Assembly: GCA_043769275.1 (NCBI GenBank) | Contig: JAYVJM010000075.1 | Span: 1 to 13,738, forward strand | DNA from: JAYVJM01 sp043769275 | Lineage (GTDB): Bacteria > Pseudomonadota > Gammaproteobacteria > Pseudomonadales > UBA7239 | Direction of reading: 5' to 3' | Length of the DNA stretch: 13,738 bases | Shown here: positions 12,123 to 13,738 of the stretch, piece by piece | Position numbering within the stretch: the first letter of the stretch is position 1 | How the letters are laid out: every line of letters begins with the position of its first letter | Translations under genes and position numbers: made by a program | Notes under the pieces: model-generated | What the model was told of the DNA's origin: nothing | The model's input: the letters and a program-made list of their open reading frames with translations, nothing else | The model's database searches: none

Positions 12123-13415
12123 ATGATGACCCGTGAACAACTGCTGATACTTGACCGTCGCCACGTCTGGCACCCGTACACAGCAGCCGACAATGACCTT
12201 CCGCTCTACCCTGTCGCCTCTGCAAACGGTTGCGTGCTCACGTTGCGCGATGGGCTCGAATTGCTGGATGGCATGTCATCGTGGTGGAGTGCCATACACG
12301 GCTACAACCACCCCACACTCAATGCTGCGCTGCACACGCAAATACACAACATGGCGCATGTCATGTTCGGCGGACTTACGCATGAACCCGCCGTCACGCT
12401 GGCCAAAAAATTGGTCGATATCACCCCAGCACCCCTACAGCGCGTCTTTTTTTCTGACTCCGGCTCGGTCGCCGTTGAAGTTGCCATGAAGATGGCATTG
12501 CAATATTGGCAGGCGCAAAAACAATCACAGCGCTGCCGATTTCTTGCCCTGCAAGGTGCTTATCACGGCGACACCTTTGCGGCCATGAGTGTCACTGACC
12601 CCGTCACCGGCATGCACTCTCTCTTTCAGAACACGCTGGCTCTGCAACGGTTTGCGCCACGCCCAAGCAGCCGCTTTGATGAGGCTTGTGCGGCAGCAGA
12701 TATCGCTGCCTTCAAGCAAGTTTTAGTGCGAGACGCACACGAGCTTGCCGCTGTGATTTTGGAGCCTATCGTGCAGGGTGCAGGCGGCATGTGGTTTTAT
12801 TCAGCGGATTACTTACGCCAAATTAGGCAATTGTGTGATGAACACAAGATATTGCTGATTGCGGATGAAATTGCCACCGGCTTTGGCCGTACGGGGAAAT
12901 TATTTGCCTGTGAGCATGCGGCTATAGCGCCCGATATTCTCTGCTTGGGCAAAGCCTTAAGCGGCGGCTATTTGACGCTGGCGGCCACGCTGTGTACGGA
13001 TGAAGTCGCCGCCACGCTGTGCAGCGGCGCAGCGGGCGCACTGATGCATGGTCCCACGTTTATGGGCAATCCGCTGGCATGCAGTGTGGCTAACGCCAGC
13101 ATTGACCTCCTGTTGTCACAAGACTGGCAGGCAAATATTGCGCGTATAGAGGCGCATTTGCGTCAGGGTTTACATGCCGCTCGCGCAATGCGTGGCGTGG
13201 CGGACGTGCGCGTATTGGGCGCCATCGGCGTGATTGAATTGCAGCAACCCGTTGATATGCGGCGTTTGCAGCCGATGTTTGTCGAACACGGCATCTGGCT
13301 GCGCCCGTTTGGGCGGCTGGTTTATGTGATGCCGCCCTTCATCATCAACAACAGCCAATTGCGCACGCTCACCGATGGTATGTGTCGTGTGCTTGCGCAA
13401 TATTTGCAAAGCTAA
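12123..13415 (+). CDS. bioA: Adenosylmethionine-8-amino-7-oxononanoate aminotransferase
   Basis: BioA is a PLP enzyme that transfers the amino group of S-adenosylmethionine to KAPA, giving DAPA in biotin synthesis. The 430-residue product matches the E. coli length (429). Close matches include RRHVWHPYTA, DGMSSWWSAIHGYNHP, HVMFGGLTHEPA, DSGSVAVEVAMKMALQYWQA, YHGDTFAAMSV, EPIVQGAGGM, LLIADEIATGFGRTGKLFACEHA and HGPTFMGNPLAC. The PLP lysine is Lys277 in LCLGKALSGG. The start is ATG 12123 (or 12126); an upstream in-frame extension to 12012 would overlap the cyclase gene and has no family match. The other bio genes are not in the window, so this is an isolated bioA, as in many Pseudomonas-like genomes. 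An AAAGGAGG-like sequence right after the stop has no clear gene to serve. Confidence 0.97.
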   Translation: MMTREQLLILDRRHVWHPYTAADNDLPLYPVASANGCVLTLRDGLELLDGMSSWWSAIHGYNHPTLNAALHTQIHNMAHVMFGGLTHEPAVTLAKKLVDITPAPLQRVFFSDSGSVAVEVAMKMALQYWQAQKQSQRCRFLALQGAYHGDTFAAMSVTDPVTGMHSLFQNTLALQRFAPRPSSRFDEACAAADIAAFKQVLVRDAHELAAVILEPIVQGAGGMWFYSADYLRQIRQLCDEHKILLIADEIATGFGRTGKLFACEHAAIAPDILCLGKALSGGYLTLAATLCTDEVAATLCSGAAGALMHGPTFMGNPLACSVANASIDLLLSQDWQANIARIEAHLRQGLHAARAMRGVADVRVLGAIGVIELQQPVDMRRLQPMFVEHGIWLRPFGRLVYVMPPFIINNSQLRTLTDGMCRVLAQYLQS

Positions 13416-13431
13416 AGGAGGCTAGATCAAC

Positions 13432-13483
13432 CGCTCGTGGTGATGTTTCCGTTCATCCTGAGCGTGTCGAAGGAGTCGAACCA
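13432..13483. repeat. REP-like element, possibly nested
   Basis: GTTCATCCTGAGCGTGTCGA at 13451-13470, continuing AGG to 13473, matches the REP-like units near 2822-2909. It is flanked by CTCGTGGTGA (13434-13443) and GTCGAACCA (13475-13483), both of which also occur in the 2822-2847 unit. The arrangement reads as one unit interrupted by another. It lies between bioA and the transposase gene. Confidence 0.6.
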
Positions 13484-13500
13484 CTGCCAGCAAACATATA

Positions 13501-13538
13501 GCTAATCGCACAAACAACAAGACATAAATACGCTAATC
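13501..13538. repeat. Short direct repeat GCTAATC before the transposase
   Basis: GCTAATC occurs at 13501-13507 and 13532-13538, just upstream of the transposase start. The preceding TATA sequence (13498-13501) includes a TA dinucleotide, the target of IS630-type elements, so the left end of the insertion sequence may be here. The opposite end is outside the window, so the terminal inverted repeats cannot be confirmed. Confidence 0.3.
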
Positions 13539-13540
13539 AG

Positions 13541-13738
13541 ATGAGCTACGGTCAAGACCTTAAAAAACGCGTGTTGTTGCATATCAAAAAGGGTAGCGGC
13601 AAGACGGAAGCAGCAGCATTATTTTCTGTTGGACGCAGCACGATCTATAAATGGCTGTCTGAACCTGATGATCATCAACCCAGCAAACCGGGCCCAAAAG
13701 ACAGCCGAAAATTCAAGCGTTGTACCTTGCGTCAATTG
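13541..13738 (+). CDS. IS630-family transposase, N-terminal part (cut by window end)
   Basis: The 66 visible codons are open to the last base. They encode MSYGQDLKKRVLLHIKKG, SGKTEAAALFSVGRSTIYKWL and a basic, proline-rich stretch (KPGPKDSRKFKR). This is the helix-turn-helix start of IS630-type transposases, where 'S.DLR.RV' is followed by an HTH ending 'S..TIYRWL'. The catalytic DDE domain would lie beyond the window. ATG 13541 has no strong ribosome site. Whether the element is full length, or split into two frames as in some IS630 members, cannot be seen. Confidence 0.85.
   Translation, partial: MSYGQDLKKRVLLHIKKGSGKTEAAALFSVGRSTIYKWLSEPDDHQPSKPGPKDSRKFKRCTLRQL
13541..13738 (+). mobile_element. 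Left portion of an IS630-type insertion sequence
   Basis: The element is inferred from the transposase start. Its left boundary is probably between 13484 and 13540 and its right end is outside. The element entered the intergenic space after bioA, next to REP-like repeats, and no gene in view is disrupted by it. Confidence 0.6.

Overview
The window looks like a gammaproteobacterial chromosome, probably Pseudomonadales or Cellvibrionales-like. The evidence is the gene order fis - purH - purD - RetS-like hybrid kinase, which matches the Pseudomonas arrangement as I remember it (PA4853-PA4856 in P. aeruginosa), plus Coq7-type ubiquinone synthesis and enterobacterial-like Mrp and BioA. Most of the window is conserved core genome. 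The accessory parts are a toxin-like gene between purH and purD, REP-like repeats, and the start of an IS630-type insertion sequence at the right edge.

Layout. (1) 123-611 (-) yajQ, divergent from 760-1107 (+) fis, which ends in a clear intrinsic terminator. (2) 1179-2750 purH and 3863-5146 purD (+), normally adjacent purine genes, are separated here by about 1.1 kb. That stretch holds a hairpin, an inverted pair of REP-like units and an AT-rich gene (2980-3795) for a Doc/Fic-type protein with a long C-terminal extension. (3) 5245-7587 (+) encodes a RetS-like membrane hybrid histidine kinase with a degenerate ATP-binding domain; coq7 (7630-8286) follows closely. (4) Facing these on the minus strand are a secreted PEBP/YbhB-like protein with a repetitive acidic insert (8311-9009) and mrp/apbC (9197-10291). 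(5) Divergent from mrp is a CHASE-GGDEF diguanylate cyclase (10507-12069), followed by bioA (12123-13415). (6) 13416-13738 holds REP-like sequence and the 5' part of an IS630-family transposase cut by the window end.

Functional themes. PurH and PurD belong to de novo purine synthesis, Coq7 to ubiquinone synthesis, BioA to biotin synthesis and Mrp to Fe-S cluster handling. Three genes touch c-di-GMP or lifestyle signalling: YajQ (family reported to bind c-di-GMP), the RetS-like sensor (in Pseudomonas RetS controls the Gac/Rsm switch) and the diguanylate cyclase. They are not one operon, so a joint role is only suggestive.

The best candidates for something undescribed are: the Doc-like protein with an apparent HicA-like C-terminal half and no visible antitoxin; the RetS-like protein that appears to have lost its ATP-binding motifs; and the PEBP protein with an in-frame 12-bp-repeat-derived acidic insert. 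I see no CRISPR array, tRNA, rRNA or phage module. No gene-free stretch exceeds 300 bases.
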